Positions 44,869-54,508 are shown, counted from the first letter of the stretch. The stretch: 64,000 nt of DNA from Pseudoduganella plicata (GCF_004421005.1 NZ_CP038026.1:744001-808000); one strand, 5' to 3'. A program made the numbers and translations. Notes: generated by a model not told the origin, from the sequence alone.

Positions 44869-46080
44869 TCAGTGCAGCAGTGCGTTGAAGGGGATGAAGC
44901 GGACGATGTCGCCCGGTTGAATCGCCTGGCCGGGCGGGTTGTCGATCAGCCCATCGCCCCAGACGGTCGACGTCAGCACGCCGGAGCTCTGGTTCGGGAA
45001 CAGGTCGAGGCCACCGGCGTCGTTGATGCGCGCGCGCAGGAACTCGTTGCGGCGATCGCCCTTGAACGCGAAGTCGGCGCGCAGCGCGTAAGAACGTGGC
45101 GGCGCACCCGTTGCACCCTGCAGGCGCAGCATGAACGGCCGCACGAACAGCAGGAACGTCACAAAACTGGAGACGGGATTGCCGGGCAAACCGAGGAAGA
45201 ACGCCTGGCCCACTTCGCCGAACGCCAGCGGCTTGCCCGGCTTGACGGCGATCTGCCACATGTTCAGCCTTCCCTCGGCCTCGACGGCCGGCTTGATGTG
45301 GTCCTCTTCGCCGACCGAGACGCCGCCGGACGTGATGATCAGGTCGTTGCCCGCCGCCGCTTCGCGCAGCACCGCGCGCGTTGCATCGAGCGAGTCGGGC
45401 ACGATGCCGTAATCGGCGATCTCGCAGCCCATGTTTTCCAGCAGTGCGCGCAGCGTAAAACGGTTCGAGTTGTAGATGCCGCCGGGTGCCAGCGGCTCGC
45501 CCGGCATCGTCAGCTCGTCGCCCGTAAAGAAGACGGCCACGCGCAGCTTGCGGCGCACGGGCAGTTCGGCCAGGCCCACGGAGGCGGCCAGGCCCAGCTC
45601 CTGGCTGCGCAGCCTCGTCCCGGCCGGCAGGATGACGCTGCCCGCCGTGATGTCCTCGCCGCGCCGGCGGATCCATTCGCCCGCCGCCGGTGTGTGGCGA
45701 ATCGTCACGCTGTCGCCGGCCGCTTCGCACTGCTCCTGCATGACGACGGCGTCCGCCCCTTCCGGGATGAACGCCCCGGTGAAGATGCGGGCGGCCGTTC
45801 CGGGCTGTAGCGGCTGGCCGACGTGGCCGGCCGGGATGCGCTGCGATACCGTCAGCGTTGCCGCGCCGCCGGCACAGTCGGCCGAGCGCACGGCGTAACC
45901 GTCCATCTGCGTGTTGTCGAAACCGGGGACATCGATGCCCGACACCTGGTCGGCCGCCAGCACGCGGCCGTTGGCGGCCAGTGTCGCGACCTGCTCGACA
46001 TCCTGCACGGGGCGCGCGGCGGCCAGCAGGAAGTCCAGCGCTTCGCGCACCGTCAGCATGGGTTTCTTCTGCGGCTCCAC
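44869..46080 (-). CDS. moeA: Molybdopterin molybdotransferase
   Basis: 403-residue enzyme that inserts molybdate into adenylylated molybdopterin. Family landmarks: PGFDNTQMDGYAVRSAD, IFTGAFIPEGADAVVMQE, the MoCF domain TSGGVSVGEEDHIKPAVE and GLPGNPVSSFVTF. GTG start at 46080, one base after the thrC stop. It forms one transcription unit with thrC and moaD. Confidence 0.95.
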   Translation of the reverse strand: MEPQKKPMLTVREALDFLLAAARPVQDVEQVATLAANGRVLAADQVSGIDVPGFDNTQMDGYAVRSADCAGGAATLTVSQRIPAGHVGQPLQPGTAARIFTGAFIPEGADAVVMQEQCEAAGDSVTIRHTPAAGEWIRRRGEDITAGSVILPAGTRLRSQELGLAASVGLAELPVRRKLRVAVFFTGDELTMPGEPLAPGGIYNSNRFTLRALLENMGCEIADYGIVPDSLDATRAVLREAAAGNDLIITSGGVSVGEEDHIKPAVEAEGRLNMWQIAVKPGKPLAFGEVGQAFFLGLPGNPVSSFVTFLLFVRPFMLRLQGATGAPPRSYALRADFAFKGDRRNEFLRARINDAGGLDLFPNQSSGVLTSTVWGDGLIDNPPGQAIQPGDIVRFIPFNALLH

Positions 46081-46081
46081 G

Positions 46082-47578
46082 TCACAGCCCCGTATTGGCG
46101 GCGATGTACGCCTTCATCTTGTCGACGTCGGGCGGCATCACGGTGAACTTCTGCGGCAGCGCTTCGATGTTCTCGAAACCGGCCGGTCGCTCGGCATCCT
46201 CGCCCAGCGCTTCCAGGATCGTCTCGTTGAACTTGGCGGCCAGCGCCGTTTCCAGCACGATCATCGGCACGCCCTCTTCCAGGTTTTCCTTCGCCACCTT
46301 GATGCCGTCGGCCGTATGGGTATCGATGACGATGCCGTAGTCGTCGGCCGCGTCGCGAATCGTCTGCACGCGCTCATCGTGCGTGGATTTGCCGGACTTG
46401 AAGCCGTACTGCGCGACCTTCGCGAACTCGTTGCCATCGCTGCCCGGCTGGCCGGACAGGTCGAAGCCGCCATCCATCTCCACTTTCGTGAACAGCTCGC
46501 GCACGCGGTCCGGGTCGCGCCCCACCAGGTCGTAGACGAAGCGCTCGAAGTTCGATGCCTTGCTGATGTCCATCGACGGGCTGCTCGTGTGGTACGTCTC
46601 GGCCGATTTGCGCACGCGGTAGACGCCGGTGCGGAAGAATTCGTCCAGCACGTCGTTCTCGTTGGTGGCCACCACCAGCTTGTCGATGGGCAGGCCCATC
46701 ATGCGGGCGATATGGCCGGCGCAGATATTGCCGAAGTTCCCCGACGGGACCGTGAACGACACCTTCTGGTCGTTCGACTGCGTGGCGGCCAGGTAGCCGC
46801 GGAAGTAGTAGATCACCTGCGCGACGACGCGGGCCCAGTTGATCGAATTGACGGTACCGATCTTGTGGCGCGCCTTGAATTCCAGGTCGTTCGACACGGC
46901 CTTGACCATGTCCTGGCAGTCGTCGAACACGCCTTCGACGGCGATATTGAAGATATTCGGGTCCTGCAGCGAGAACATCTGCGCCGTCTGGAAGGCGCTC
47001 ATCTTCTGGTGCGGCGACAGCATGAAGACCTTCACGCCACGCTTGCCGCGCATCGCGTATTCGGCCGCACTGCCGGTATCGCCGGACGTGGCGCCGAAGA
47101 TGTTGAGCTGGGCGTCCTGCTTTGCCAGCGCATATTCGAACAGGTTGCCCAGCAACTGCATCGCCATGTCCTTGAACGCCAGCGTCGGACCGTTCGACAG
47201 CGCCTGCAGGATCAGCTTCCTCCCGCCTTCTTCCTCCAGCACGCGCAGCGGCGTGATGTCGGCCGCCCGCTCGTCCGGACGCGCGTTGCGGTACACCTCG
47301 GGCGTGTACGTCTTGCGTGCCAGCGCCTCGATGTCCGCGGCCGGAATGTCGGTGGCGAATTTTTTCAGGATCTCGATCGCCAGGTCGGCATATGACAGCT
47401 TGCGCCATGCATCGAGGTCGGCGCCCGTTACTTGCGGGTAGTCGGCGGGCAGATACAGGCCGCCGTCGGGGGCGAGGCCGCCCAGGAGAATGTCGGAAAA
47501 CTGCGCTGGCGAGGAGGAAGCCGGGGATGCGGCCGACGAGGTGGCAGAGGCGGCGGCGCGGGTGGACACGTAATGCAT
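46082..47578 (-). CDS. thrC: Threonine synthase
   Basis: 498-residue PLP enzyme making threonine from O-phosphohomoserine. MHYVSTR start, LAFKDMAMQLLGN with the PLP lysine, GATSGDTGSAAEYA and the phosphate-binding SGNFGNICAGHIA. A Ser/Ala-rich insert (residues 8-25) separates MHYVSTR from QFSDILLGGLAPDGG, where relatives have a few residues. hom, the usual upstream neighbour in this group, is missing; sdaA stands there instead. A TATAAT lies about 40 bases upstream. Confidence 0.96.
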   Translation of the reverse strand: MHYVSTRAAASATSSAASPASSSPAQFSDILLGGLAPDGGLYLPADYPQVTGADLDAWRKLSYADLAIEILKKFATDIPAADIEALARKTYTPEVYRNARPDERAADITPLRVLEEEGGRKLILQALSNGPTLAFKDMAMQLLGNLFEYALAKQDAQLNIFGATSGDTGSAAEYAMRGKRGVKVFMLSPHQKMSAFQTAQMFSLQDPNIFNIAVEGVFDDCQDMVKAVSNDLEFKARHKIGTVNSINWARVVAQVIYYFRGYLAATQSNDQKVSFTVPSGNFGNICAGHIARMMGLPIDKLVVATNENDVLDEFFRTGVYRVRKSAETYHTSSPSMDISKASNFERFVYDLVGRDPDRVRELFTKVEMDGGFDLSGQPGSDGNEFAKVAQYGFKSGKSTHDERVQTIRDAADDYGIVIDTHTADGIKVAKENLEEGVPMIVLETALAAKFNETILEALGEDAERPAGFENIEALPQKFTVMPPDVDKMKAYIAANTGL

Positions 47579-47618
47579 GGTTCAGAAAATCCGGTTAAGC
47601 ACTGCGAAGGGGAGTTCT

Positions 47619-47624
47619 ATTATA
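47619..47624 (-). promoter_or_regulatory. -10 box of the thrC-moeA-moaD unit
   Basis: Perfect TATAAT on the minus strand in the thrC-sdaA gap, 41 bases before the thrC start; no convincing -35 hexamer. Confidence 0.4.
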
Positions 47625-47692
47625 GTGCGACCGGACATTCTGCGTATATTCTGGCAAGAATCAGAATTTTATGCTGCATGCGGCCAGCTGCA

Positions 47693-49069
47693 TCAGCAAG
47701 CCGCATGGTTGACGGTGACGACGTGGATGGCCAGCCCGCCCAGCGATGTCTCCTTGTACTTCGCCTGCATGTCGGCGCCCGTCTGGCGCATCGTCTCAAT
47801 CACGGCATCGAGGCTGACGAAGTGGGTGCCGTCGCCCTTGAGCGCCAGCGACGCGGCCGTGATGGCCTTGACGGCGCCCATGCCGTTGCGTTCGATGCAC
47901 GGGATCTGCACCAGGCCGCCGATCGGGTCGCACGTCATGCCCAGATGGTGCTCGATGCCGATTTCCGCCGCATTCTCGATCTGTGCGTTGGTGCCGCCCA
48001 GTGCCGCCACCAGTCCGGCGGCGGCCATGGCGCAAGCCACGCCCACCTCGCCCTGGCAGCCCACTTCCGCGCCGGAGATCGAGGCATTGCGCTTGCACAG
48101 CATGCCGATGGCGGCGGCCGTCAGCAGGAAGGTACGCACGCCCGTCACCGGGTCGAGCGGCTTGCAGTCTTCCGCATAGTATTTCAGTACGGCGGGAATG
48201 ATGCCGGCGGCCCCGTTGGTGGGCGCCGTGACCACCCGCCCGCCGGCGGCGTTTTCCTCGTTGACCGCCATCGCGTACAAGGTCACGCCGTTGAGCGCGT
48301 CGTGCGGCAAGGCGTTGGCGCGGTCCGCACCCTGGGCGTGACGCCACAACGTGGCGGCACGGCGCTTGACGTTCAGCCCACCGGGCAGCTGCCCCGTGAT
48401 TTCCATGCCGCGCGCGATACAGCTGCGCATCACGTTCCAGATGCGGTCCAGGCCCGCATCCAGCTCGGCCTCCCCCAGGCGCGCCAGTTCGTTCGCGCGC
48501 AACATCTGCGGAATCGTCTTGCCGGTGCGTTGGCCCAAGTCGAGCAGCTGCTCCATCGTGTCGAACGGGTACGGCACCGGTGTCGACGCCGCGGCCGGCG
48601 CGGCGCTCTCGCCCTCGGCGCGGATAAAGCCGCCGCCCACCGAGTAGTACACCTTGTGCGCCGTGCGGCCGTCGGCCCGGCGCAACGTGAAACGCATGCC
48701 GTTCGGGTGCTCGGGCAGGTTTTCCGTCTTGTGGAACACCAGGTTGACGGCGCGTGTAAACGGCACCGTCTTTTCGCCCAGAAGCCGCAGCTCGCCCGCC
48801 TCCTCGGCGGCCGCCAGCATGCGGTCGACCAGCTCGGGATCGACGTCCTGCGGCGTCTCGCCCATCAGGCCCAGGATGACGGCTTTATCGGTGGCGTGGC
48901 CGACCCCGGTCAGCGCCAGCGAACCATACAGCTCGGCGGTGATGCCGGTGACATCGTCCAGCGGAGCGTTTTCGACGAGGAAGCGGCGCGCCGCCACCAT
49001 CGGGCCCACGGTATGCGAGCTCGAAGGCCCGATGCCGATCTTGAATAAATCGAAAACGCTCATGTCCAT
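47693..49069 (-). CDS. sdaA: L-serine ammonia-lyase (iron-sulfur type)
   Basis: 458-residue one-chain L-serine dehydratase converting serine to pyruvate and ammonia. The beta domain starts [21 protein letters not shown]; the alpha domain carries [14 protein letters not shown] and the 4Fe-4S cysteines ([25 protein letters not shown]). It follows tdh by 38 bases in the same direction. With kbl and tdh it turns threonine through glycine and serine into central metabolites. Confidence 0.95.
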   Translation of the reverse strand: MDMSVFDLFKIGIGPSSSHTVGPMVAARRFLVENAPLDDVTGITAELYGSLALTGVGHATDKAVILGLMGETPQDVDPELVDRMLAAAEEAGELRLLGEKTVPFTRAVNLVFHKTENLPEHPNGMRFTLRRADGRTAHKVYYSVGGGFIRAEGESAAPAAASTPVPYPFDTMEQLLDLGQRTGKTIPQMLRANELARLGEAELDAGLDRIWNVMRSCIARGMEITGQLPGGLNVKRRAATLWRHAQGADRANALPHDALNGVTLYAMAVNEENAAGGRVVTAPTNGAAGIIPAVLKYYAEDCKPLDPVTGVRTFLLTAAAIGMLCKRNASISGAEVGCQGEVGVACAMAAAGLVAALGGTNAQIENAAEIGIEHHLGMTCDPIGGLVQIPCIERNGMGAVKAITAASLALKGDGTHFVSLDAVIETMRQTGADMQAKYKETSLGGLAIHVVTVNHAAC

Positions 49070-49107
49070 CGGATGTCTCTTTTATATAGTTGTGATGAAT
49101 GCTGCGG

Positions 49108-50070
49108 TCAGGCGGTTTCGCCGACCTTGACGTCGACGTTGGCAAGCATGTCGCGCACCATCTCCTCCACGCCCACGCGTGGCTGCCAGCCCCAGTGCAC
49201 GCGGGCTTCCTCGTCGTCCAGGCTTTGCGGCCACGTGTCGGCGATGCCCTGGCGGCTGTCCGGCTTGTAGGCAATCTGGAAGGCCGGCACTTCGCGCCGG
49301 ATCGCGTCGGCCAGCTGGGCCGGATTGAACGACACCCCCGCCACGTTGTACGAGGAACGGATCTTTACTTTCTCGGCCGGCGCTTCCATCAGTTCGATGG
49401 TGGCGCGGATCGCGTCGGGCATGTAGATCATCGGCAGCGTCGTCTGCGGGCCCAGGAAGCATTCGTACGGCTCCCCACGCAGCGCCGCGTGGAAGATGGC
49501 GATGGCGTAATCGGTCGTGCCGCCGCCCGGTGGCGACTTGTAGCTGATGATGCCGGGGTAGCGGATGCTGCGCACGTCCACGCCGTATTTGAGGTGGTAG
49601 TACTCGCACAGGCGTTCGCCGGCCAGCTTGCTGATGCCGTAGATCGTCGTCGGGTCCATCACCGTCATCTGCGGCGTGTCCTGGGCCGGCGTGTTCGGGC
49701 CGAACGCGGCGATCGACGATGGCCAGAACACCCTCAAAGGCTTGCCCGCCTCGCCGCGCTCGCGCGCCACTTCCAGCACGTTGAGCAGCCCGTCCATATT
49801 GAGCTTCCATGCGCGCAGCGGCGCCGCCTCGCCGGTAGCCGACAGCATGGCCGCCAGCTGGTACACCTGCGTGATGTCCTGCGACGACACCAGCTGCGCC
49901 AGCGCCTCCTCGTCCAGCACGTTCAGCACCTGGTACTGCTCGGCGTTGTACAGGTTTGTCGGCGAGATGTCGGTGGCGAAGACGTTGTGCGCGCCGTGGC
50001 GTGCCGCCAGCGCTTCGACCAGTTCGCTGCCGATCTGGCCATTGGCGCCGATAACTAAAATGCGTTCCAT
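49108..50070 (-). CDS. NAD-dependent L-threonine 3-dehydrogenase, SDR type
   Basis: 320-residue extended SDR/epimerase-fold protein. NAD-binding GANGQIGSELV at 8-18, catalytic Tyr and Lys in TIYGISKLAGE, and the pattern SIRYPGIISYKSPPGGGTTDYA typical of short-chain threonine dehydrogenases. It oxidises threonine to 2-amino-3-ketobutyrate, the substrate of Kbl encoded 18 bases upstream; that pairing supports the call over a sugar epimerase. Confidence 0.88.
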   Translation of the reverse strand: MERILVIGANGQIGSELVEALAARHGAHNVFATDISPTNLYNAEQYQVLNVLDEEALAQLVSSQDITQVYQLAAMLSATGEAAPLRAWKLNMDGLLNVLEVARERGEAGKPLRVFWPSSIAAFGPNTPAQDTPQMTVMDPTTIYGISKLAGERLCEYYHLKYGVDVRSIRYPGIISYKSPPGGGTTDYAIAIFHAALRGEPYECFLGPQTTLPMIYMPDAIRATIELMEAPAEKVKIRSSYNVAGVSFNPAQLADAIRREVPAFQIAYKPDSRQGIADTWPQSLDDEEARVHWGWQPRVGVEEMVRDMLANVDVKVGETA

Positions 50071-50088
50071 CTGTGATTCTTTCGGCTT

Positions 50089-51294
50089 TCAGCCCTTGAT
50101 GATGCCCAGTTCCTTGCCGGCCTGCGCGAACGCGGCCAGTACCTTGTCCAGCTGCTCGCGGGTGTGCGCGGCCGACAGCTGCACGCGCACGCGCGCCTGG
50201 CCCATCGGCACGACCGGGTAGAAGAACCCGGACAGCAGCACGCCCAGCTCGAACATGCGGGCGGCGAATTTCTGCGCCACGGGCGCCTCGAACAGCATCA
50301 CCGGCACCACCGGGTGCGTGCCCGGCTTGATGGTGAAGCCGATGCGTTCGATCTCCTGGCGGAAGTACGCCGTGTTCTCGTGCAGCCGGTCGCGCAGTTC
50401 CGTCGATTCGGACAGGCGCTTGAGCACTTCCAGCGAAGCGCCGGCGATCGAGGGCGCCAGCGTGTTCGAGAACAGGTAAGGACGCGACTTCTGGCGCAGC
50501 GTTTCGATGACTTCCTTGCGGCCGGACGTGAAGCCGCCCATCGCGCCGCCCAGCGCCTTGCCCAGCGTGCCCGTGATGATGTCGATCCGGCCCAGCACAT
50601 TGTGGTGCTCGTGCGTGCCGCGGCCCGTCCTGCCCATGAAGCCCGAAGCGTGGCATTCGTCGATCATCACCAGCGCGCCGTAGCGGTCGGCCAGCTCGAC
50701 GATCCTGTCCAGCTGGGCGATGGTGCCGTCCATCGAGAACACGCCGTCCGTGACGATGATCTTGTTGCGTTTGTCGGCAGCGGCCTGCAGCTGCGCTTCC
50801 AGGTCGGCCATGTCGTTGTGGGCGTAGCGGTAGCGCGCCGCCTTGCACAGGCGGATGCCGTCGATGATCGAAGCGTGGTTCAGCGCATCCGAGATGATCG
50901 CGTCGTTCTCGTCGAACAGCGGCTCGAACACGCCGCCGTTGGCGTCGAATGCGGCCGCGTACAGGATGGTGTCTTCCGTGCCGAGGAATTTGCTGATGGC
51001 CTGTTCGAGCTCCTTGTGCACCGTCTGCGTGCCGCAGATGAAGCGCACCGACGACAGGCCATAGCCGTACTTTTCCGTCGCTTCGATGGAAGCCTGGGCC
51101 ACCCACTCCTGCCCGGACAGGCCGAGGTAGTTGTTCGCGCACATATTGATCAGGGTGCGGCCATCCTCGCTGGTCACTTCGGCCCCCTGGCGCGAGGCCA
51201 GCACGCGCTCGGGCTTGTACAGCCCCTGCTCGCGCAGCGTGTCCAGCTTTTGTTGCAGGCCGCCGTAAAAGGCATTCTTCGCTTGTTCGCTCAT
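50089..51294 (-). CDS. kbl: Glycine C-acetyltransferase (2-amino-3-ketobutyrate CoA ligase)
   Basis: 401-residue PLP enzyme of the alpha-oxoamine synthase family; cleaves 2-amino-3-ketobutyrate with CoA to glycine and acetyl-CoA. CANNYLGLS and NHASIIDGIR motifs, MIDECHASGFMG with the PLP aspartate, and GTLGKALGG with the PLP lysine. First gene of the kbl-tdh-sdaA run; the divergent XRE-cupin gene is a likely regulator. Confidence 0.95.
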   Translation of the reverse strand: MSEQAKNAFYGGLQQKLDTLREQGLYKPERVLASRQGAEVTSEDGRTLINMCANNYLGLSGQEWVAQASIEATEKYGYGLSSVRFICGTQTVHKELEQAISKFLGTEDTILYAAAFDANGGVFEPLFDENDAIISDALNHASIIDGIRLCKAARYRYAHNDMADLEAQLQAAADKRNKIIVTDGVFSMDGTIAQLDRIVELADRYGALVMIDECHASGFMGRTGRGTHEHHNVLGRIDIITGTLGKALGGAMGGFTSGRKEVIETLRQKSRPYLFSNTLAPSIAGASLEVLKRLSESTELRDRLHENTAYFRQEIERIGFTIKPGTHPVVPVMLFEAPVAQKFAARMFELGVLLSGFFYPVVPMGQARVRVQLSAAHTREQLDKVLAAFAQAGKELGIIKG

Positions 51295-51440
51295 GTTTTC
51301 CTCGGATCGTAAGGTGGGCGGTTTCCTGGCCGGCAGCTTGACCGCCTGTAACCTATGTTGTACCGTGACTCGCGGAGAACAGGGTATCGAAGTTCGCGCC
51401 TCTTTCGATACTTTCTCCGGAGTTCACTATCTTGAACGCA

Positions 51441-51458
51441 GATTCAATATACTGAATC
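51441..51458. promoter_or_regulatory. inverted repeat between kbl and the XRE-cupin gene
   Basis: GATTCA-ATATAC-TGAATC, a 6-bp palindrome with 6-base AT-rich centre, 41 bases before the regulator start and 147 bases before kbl. A TTGAA/TTCAA pair overlaps its left half. Placed as an operator for autoregulation and control of kbl-tdh; the regulator binding here is inferred. Confidence 0.45.
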
Positions 51459-51498
51459 CTACATAAACATACCGGACTTTGCAAGCAACTGCCCAAGA

Positions 51499-52071
51499 AT
51501 GAAAGCCCTTGTCAACAATGCACCACCTGAAGTGGGCGCCGCGCTGCAGCGGCTGCGCCTCGCGCGCGGCCTGACGCTCGAAGACCTGTCGCGCATCGCC
51601 GGGGTTTCCAAGTCGATGCTGTCGCAGATCGAGCGGGAGAAAGCCAATCCTACCATCGCCATTACGTGGCGTCTGGCCAATGCGCTGGGCGTGCCGATCG
51701 GCGAACTGCTGTCCGACGAACAGCCGGCGGTGGACACGATCCGTGTCATCGAGGCGCACGAAACGCCCACCCTGCCCGGCCATCATGCCGGCTACGTGCT
51801 GCGCATTCTCGGGCCGATGGAGCTGGCGGGCCGCCACGAGTGGTACGAACTGACACTGGCCCCGGGCGGCGAACTGCTGTCGCAGCCGCACGATCCGGGC
51901 ACGACCGAACACCTGACGGTGCTGCACGGTTCGATGGAACTGGAAGTGGGAACGCAGAAAAAGAAGATCAAGCTCGGTGGCACGGGACGCTATCCGGCCG
52001 ACCAGCAGCACGCCATCCGCAATCCCGGCAAGACGGAAGCGAGGGCGCTGCTGGTCGTCATCCACCGCTGA
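51499..52071 (+). CDS. XRE-family regulator with cupin domain
   Basis: 190-residue DNA-binding regulator. N-terminal helix-turn-helix (residues 12-66: ALQRLRLARGLTLEDLSRIA, SKSMLSQIEREKANPT) and a C-terminal cupin (110-188: AGRHEWYELTLAPGG, EHLTVLHGSMELEVG, DQQHAIRNPG). Such proteins commonly repress amino-acid or polyamine catabolic genes and sense a small ligand with the cupin. Its position divergent to kbl-tdh-sdaA suggests control of threonine/serine breakdown. Confidence 0.88.
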   Translation: MKALVNNAPPEVGAALQRLRLARGLTLEDLSRIAGVSKSMLSQIEREKANPTIAITWRLANALGVPIGELLSDEQPAVDTIRVIEAHETPTLPGHHAGYVLRILGPMELAGRHEWYELTLAPGGELLSQPHDPGTTEHLTVLHGSMELEVGTQKKKIKLGGTGRYPADQQHAIRNPGKTEARALLVVIHR

Positions 52072-52135
52072 CGTAGCGTGCCCGGGATTTCGCGGCGGCG
52101 GGCTACACTGGCGTTTTGTCCACGACATCACGCTT

Positions 52136-52714
52136 ATGCAAATCGCCGTTATCGCCTGGGGCTCCCTGCTGTGGAAGCCCGGCCCCCTGAAGCTCTCTTC
52201 GGGCTGGCATCCCGACGGCCCGCTGCTGCCGCTGGAATTCGTCCGCAACAGCGAGGACACGCCCGAACTGGCGATCGCGCTGTGCGAGGGTGCGCCACCG
52301 TGCCCGACGTACTGGGCCTATCTCGATGCGCACGATCTGCCGGCGGCGCGCACCATGCTGCGCGAGCGGGAGAAGATCGACCCCGCGCGGCCGGACTGGA
52401 TCGGCACCGTGCCGGCGCCCGATGGCGCGCAATCGCCGGTGGCCGGCCGTATCGAAGCGTGGCGCCTGGCGCGGCGGATCGATGCCGTGCTCTGGACGGC
52501 GCTGCCGGCGCGTTCCCGTGGGTGCGAAGGCCGGGTGCCGGGCGCACAGGAAGTGCTGGACTGGCTGGCGGGCCTTGCCGGCGACGAGCGCGCGGCGGCG
52601 GAGCATTACATCCGCCGTACCCCGGCCCATATCGACACGCGCTATCGCCGGTTGGTCGAGGCGGCACTGGGTTGGCGGCCGCTGCGCGAGGCCCATGTGA
52701 CGCGGATGGCGTGA
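52136..52714 (+). CDS. Gamma-glutamylcyclotransferase-like protein
   Basis: 192-residue cytoplasmic protein starting MQIAVIAWGSLLWKPGPL. The AWGSLLW motif with strand-turn-strand context resembles the YGSL motif of the GGCT/AIG2 fold, and charged residues follow (EFVRNSEDTPELAIAL). ATG 52136 is chosen because the motif begins right behind it; an upstream in-frame start lies inside the previous gene. The enzyme activity is not established; fold assignment moderate. Confidence 0.5.
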   Translation: MQIAVIAWGSLLWKPGPLKLSSGWHPDGPLLPLEFVRNSEDTPELAIALCEGAPPCPTYWAYLDAHDLPAARTMLREREKIDPARPDWIGTVPAPDGAQSPVAGRIEAWRLARRIDAVLWTALPARSRGCEGRVPGAQEVLDWLAGLAGDERAAAEHYIRRTPAHIDTRYRRLVEAALGWRPLREAHVTRMA

Positions 52715-52765
52715 TGCCGCGGCAAGGCGTCGGGCCCAGGGGTCCGTCGGGCCCCGGCCCCGGGA

Positions 52766-53038
52766 TTATTCGAACGGGTTGGCGGCCTTGGCAACCTTCG
52801 GCGCCGGCAGCCGGGCGGGCAGATCGCGCTGCGCTTCCAGTTTCGCCACCGCCTTGCCCAGCAGCTGATACAGCTCGCGCGCGTGCTGCAGGCCGGCCTG
52901 GTCCATCGTCAGGTCGATGTCGCCGTCGATCGTGATGCGATCAAGCCGGTTCTCGATCGTCAGCCCACCCACCTGCAGCACGTCCGCCTCGTTTGCATAG
53001 GGCGCGAAGCCCGCTTGGTTTTCTTTTGCCTTCGTCAT
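52766..53038 (-). CDS. Hypothetical protein, 90 aa
   Basis: Small acidic protein: ADVLQVGGLTIENRLDRITI, DLTMDQAGLQHARELYQLL, then a basic Pro/Ala-rich tail. Its start overlaps the end of the upstream nuclease gene (ATGA, 53035-53038), so it is coupled to it. Pattern and coupling would suit a small accessory or inhibitor of that nuclease, but this is inference. Confidence 0.6.
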   Translation of the reverse strand: MTKAKENQAGFAPYANEADVLQVGGLTIENRLDRITIDGDIDLTMDQAGLQHARELYQLLGKAVAKLEAQRDLPARLPAPKVAKAANPFE

Positions 53039-53823
53039 TTTTCACCTCCTTTGCGCTTGCCCGCTTTCGTCTTCGGCAGTTTCAGCATCTCCTGCTTCTG
53101 GCGTGCCGACAGCGACGGTATCAGATTGATGCCAATCCTGCTTTCCAGTTGTGCGATCGTCATCGTCTGGATGCGCGCATCGGCCTCGTTGGCAACGAAC
53201 CACGCGCCGCCGGCGCCCTTGCGCGGACTCCAGACCGCCTTGTAAAGATGGCTCGGCACCAGCACGTTGCCCACCTTGCGCAGTTCGCCGCCGATAAAGG
53301 CGGGCCCTGTGATCACGTAAAGATCGCCCTCCTTCTTCGCCATCTTGCGCACGGCGCCTTCGATGCCGGCCCAGATGTGGCGGTTGTTGTCCGCATCCTG
53401 GGGCACCATGTTCGCCAGCGTGAAGCTCTGGTACTGGCTGGCGCGATCGGGCATGTCGCCGTTCGGCGCCATGTGGCCGCGATCGAAACCGCTGCGGGCA
53501 TAGTCGGCCAGTTCGGCGCGCTGGCCGGCGGGCAGCGCGAGCTCGGGGTGGAACGAATTCTCGCGCGACAGATCCCCGGCCGCCGCCAGGTTGTCGGCTG
53601 TCAGGTGCTCGGCGGACCAGAGCGGCGTGCGCGTCACGCCCGAGTGCATGATGCCGAACACGTTGTAGCACAGCTCGCGCGTGGCACGGGCCATCTTTTC
53701 GTTGACGATTTGCGGGGCCTGGCCGGACACGTAATGCTGCGGGCAGGACTGGGAAGCGTGGGCGCTGCAAAGCCCGGCGGACAGCGCGCCCGCCAGGGCC
53801 AGTTGTATCAGTTTGCGGAACAT
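53035..53823 (-). CDS. DNA/RNA non-specific endonuclease, exported
   Basis: 262-residue nuclease of the Serratia NucA family (beta-beta-alpha metal). Signal peptide about 1-23 (LIQLALAGALSAGLCSAHA), then the catalytic DRGHMAPNGD with His as general base, and NMVPQDADNNRHIWAGIE with the metal-binding Asn. Two further Cys in the N-terminal part may form a disulfide. The lysine-rich end (KTKAGKRKGGEK) is basic. Expected in the periplasm or outside the cell. Confidence 0.9.
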   Translation of the reverse strand: MFRKLIQLALAGALSAGLCSAHASQSCPQHYVSGQAPQIVNEKMARATRELCYNVFGIMHSGVTRTPLWSAEHLTADNLAAAGDLSRENSFHPELALPAGQRAELADYARSGFDRGHMAPNGDMPDRASQYQSFTLANMVPQDADNNRHIWAGIEGAVRKMAKKEGDLYVITGPAFIGGELRKVGNVLVPSHLYKAVWSPRKGAGGAWFVANEADARIQTMTIAQLESRIGINLIPSLSARQKQEMLKLPKTKAGKRKGGEK

Positions 53824-54011
53824 CGATGTCGATCAGAAATGAGGTGCCGCATTTTAGCGGACCGTGCCCGTTGTTGCGAGTGTCCCAACGCGGCCATTGT
53901 CCTGTTCCGAAAGGGCATGGGCGCTGTCTACCCCGACAATCCGCCGTTCGGCGTCTGGCATGGTCTTGCGGCTAGCCATGACGATTTGCCCTCTTCATAC
54001 TGGACGAACCC

Positions 54012-54480
54012 ATGACGCATCACATCATTCGGTCGCCGCGGCGGGGCGCCATGACCCCGCACGACCTGCGCCTGGCCTGGCGCGCGCCGCTGGCTGAACC
54101 GGGCTACACCGCCATCGGCATTGTCGGCCTGGGCATCGGCACGGCACGGCAGCATGCCTGCTGTTGCCGTGCTATGTACGCCACGCATGGCAGTACAACG
54201 CCGGCATCGCCGATGTCGACAGGCTGTACGTACTGAAACTGCGCAACAACATCGACCCCACCAGCCCCCGGTTCGATCAGGCGCCGCTGCTGCCGCGTGG
54301 CCGAACGGCGCGGGCATGTCCGCCCGCGCCGATGGCCGCATGCTGGAGCTGGCCGCGTTTGCCGTCATGGAGGTATTGCCGAGACTCCGGGCTGCGGGCG
54401 GTGGCCGGCGACGTGGCCGGCGCGCTGCGCCGGCCCGATCGTGCTGACGCTTGGCAGGGCTGTCACCTGGCAGCGACACA
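54012..54480 (+). pseudogene. ABC transporter permease (FtsX/MacB-like) fragment
   Basis: Pieces of the N-terminal part of a macrolide-type ABC permease are visible in different frames: MTPHDLRLAWRAPLAEPGY and the start of helix 1 (TAIGIVGLGIG), then VRHAWQYNAGIADVDRLYVL, RADGRMLELAAFAVMEV, GLRAVAGDVAGALRRPD and PIVLTLGRAV. At least three frame changes and an abrupt end, with no FtsX C-terminus. A real decayed gene, unlike the single-base cases elsewhere. Confidence 0.6.
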
Positions 54481-54508
54481 CCCGGCGGCATCGTCCGCCG
54501 CCACTGCC

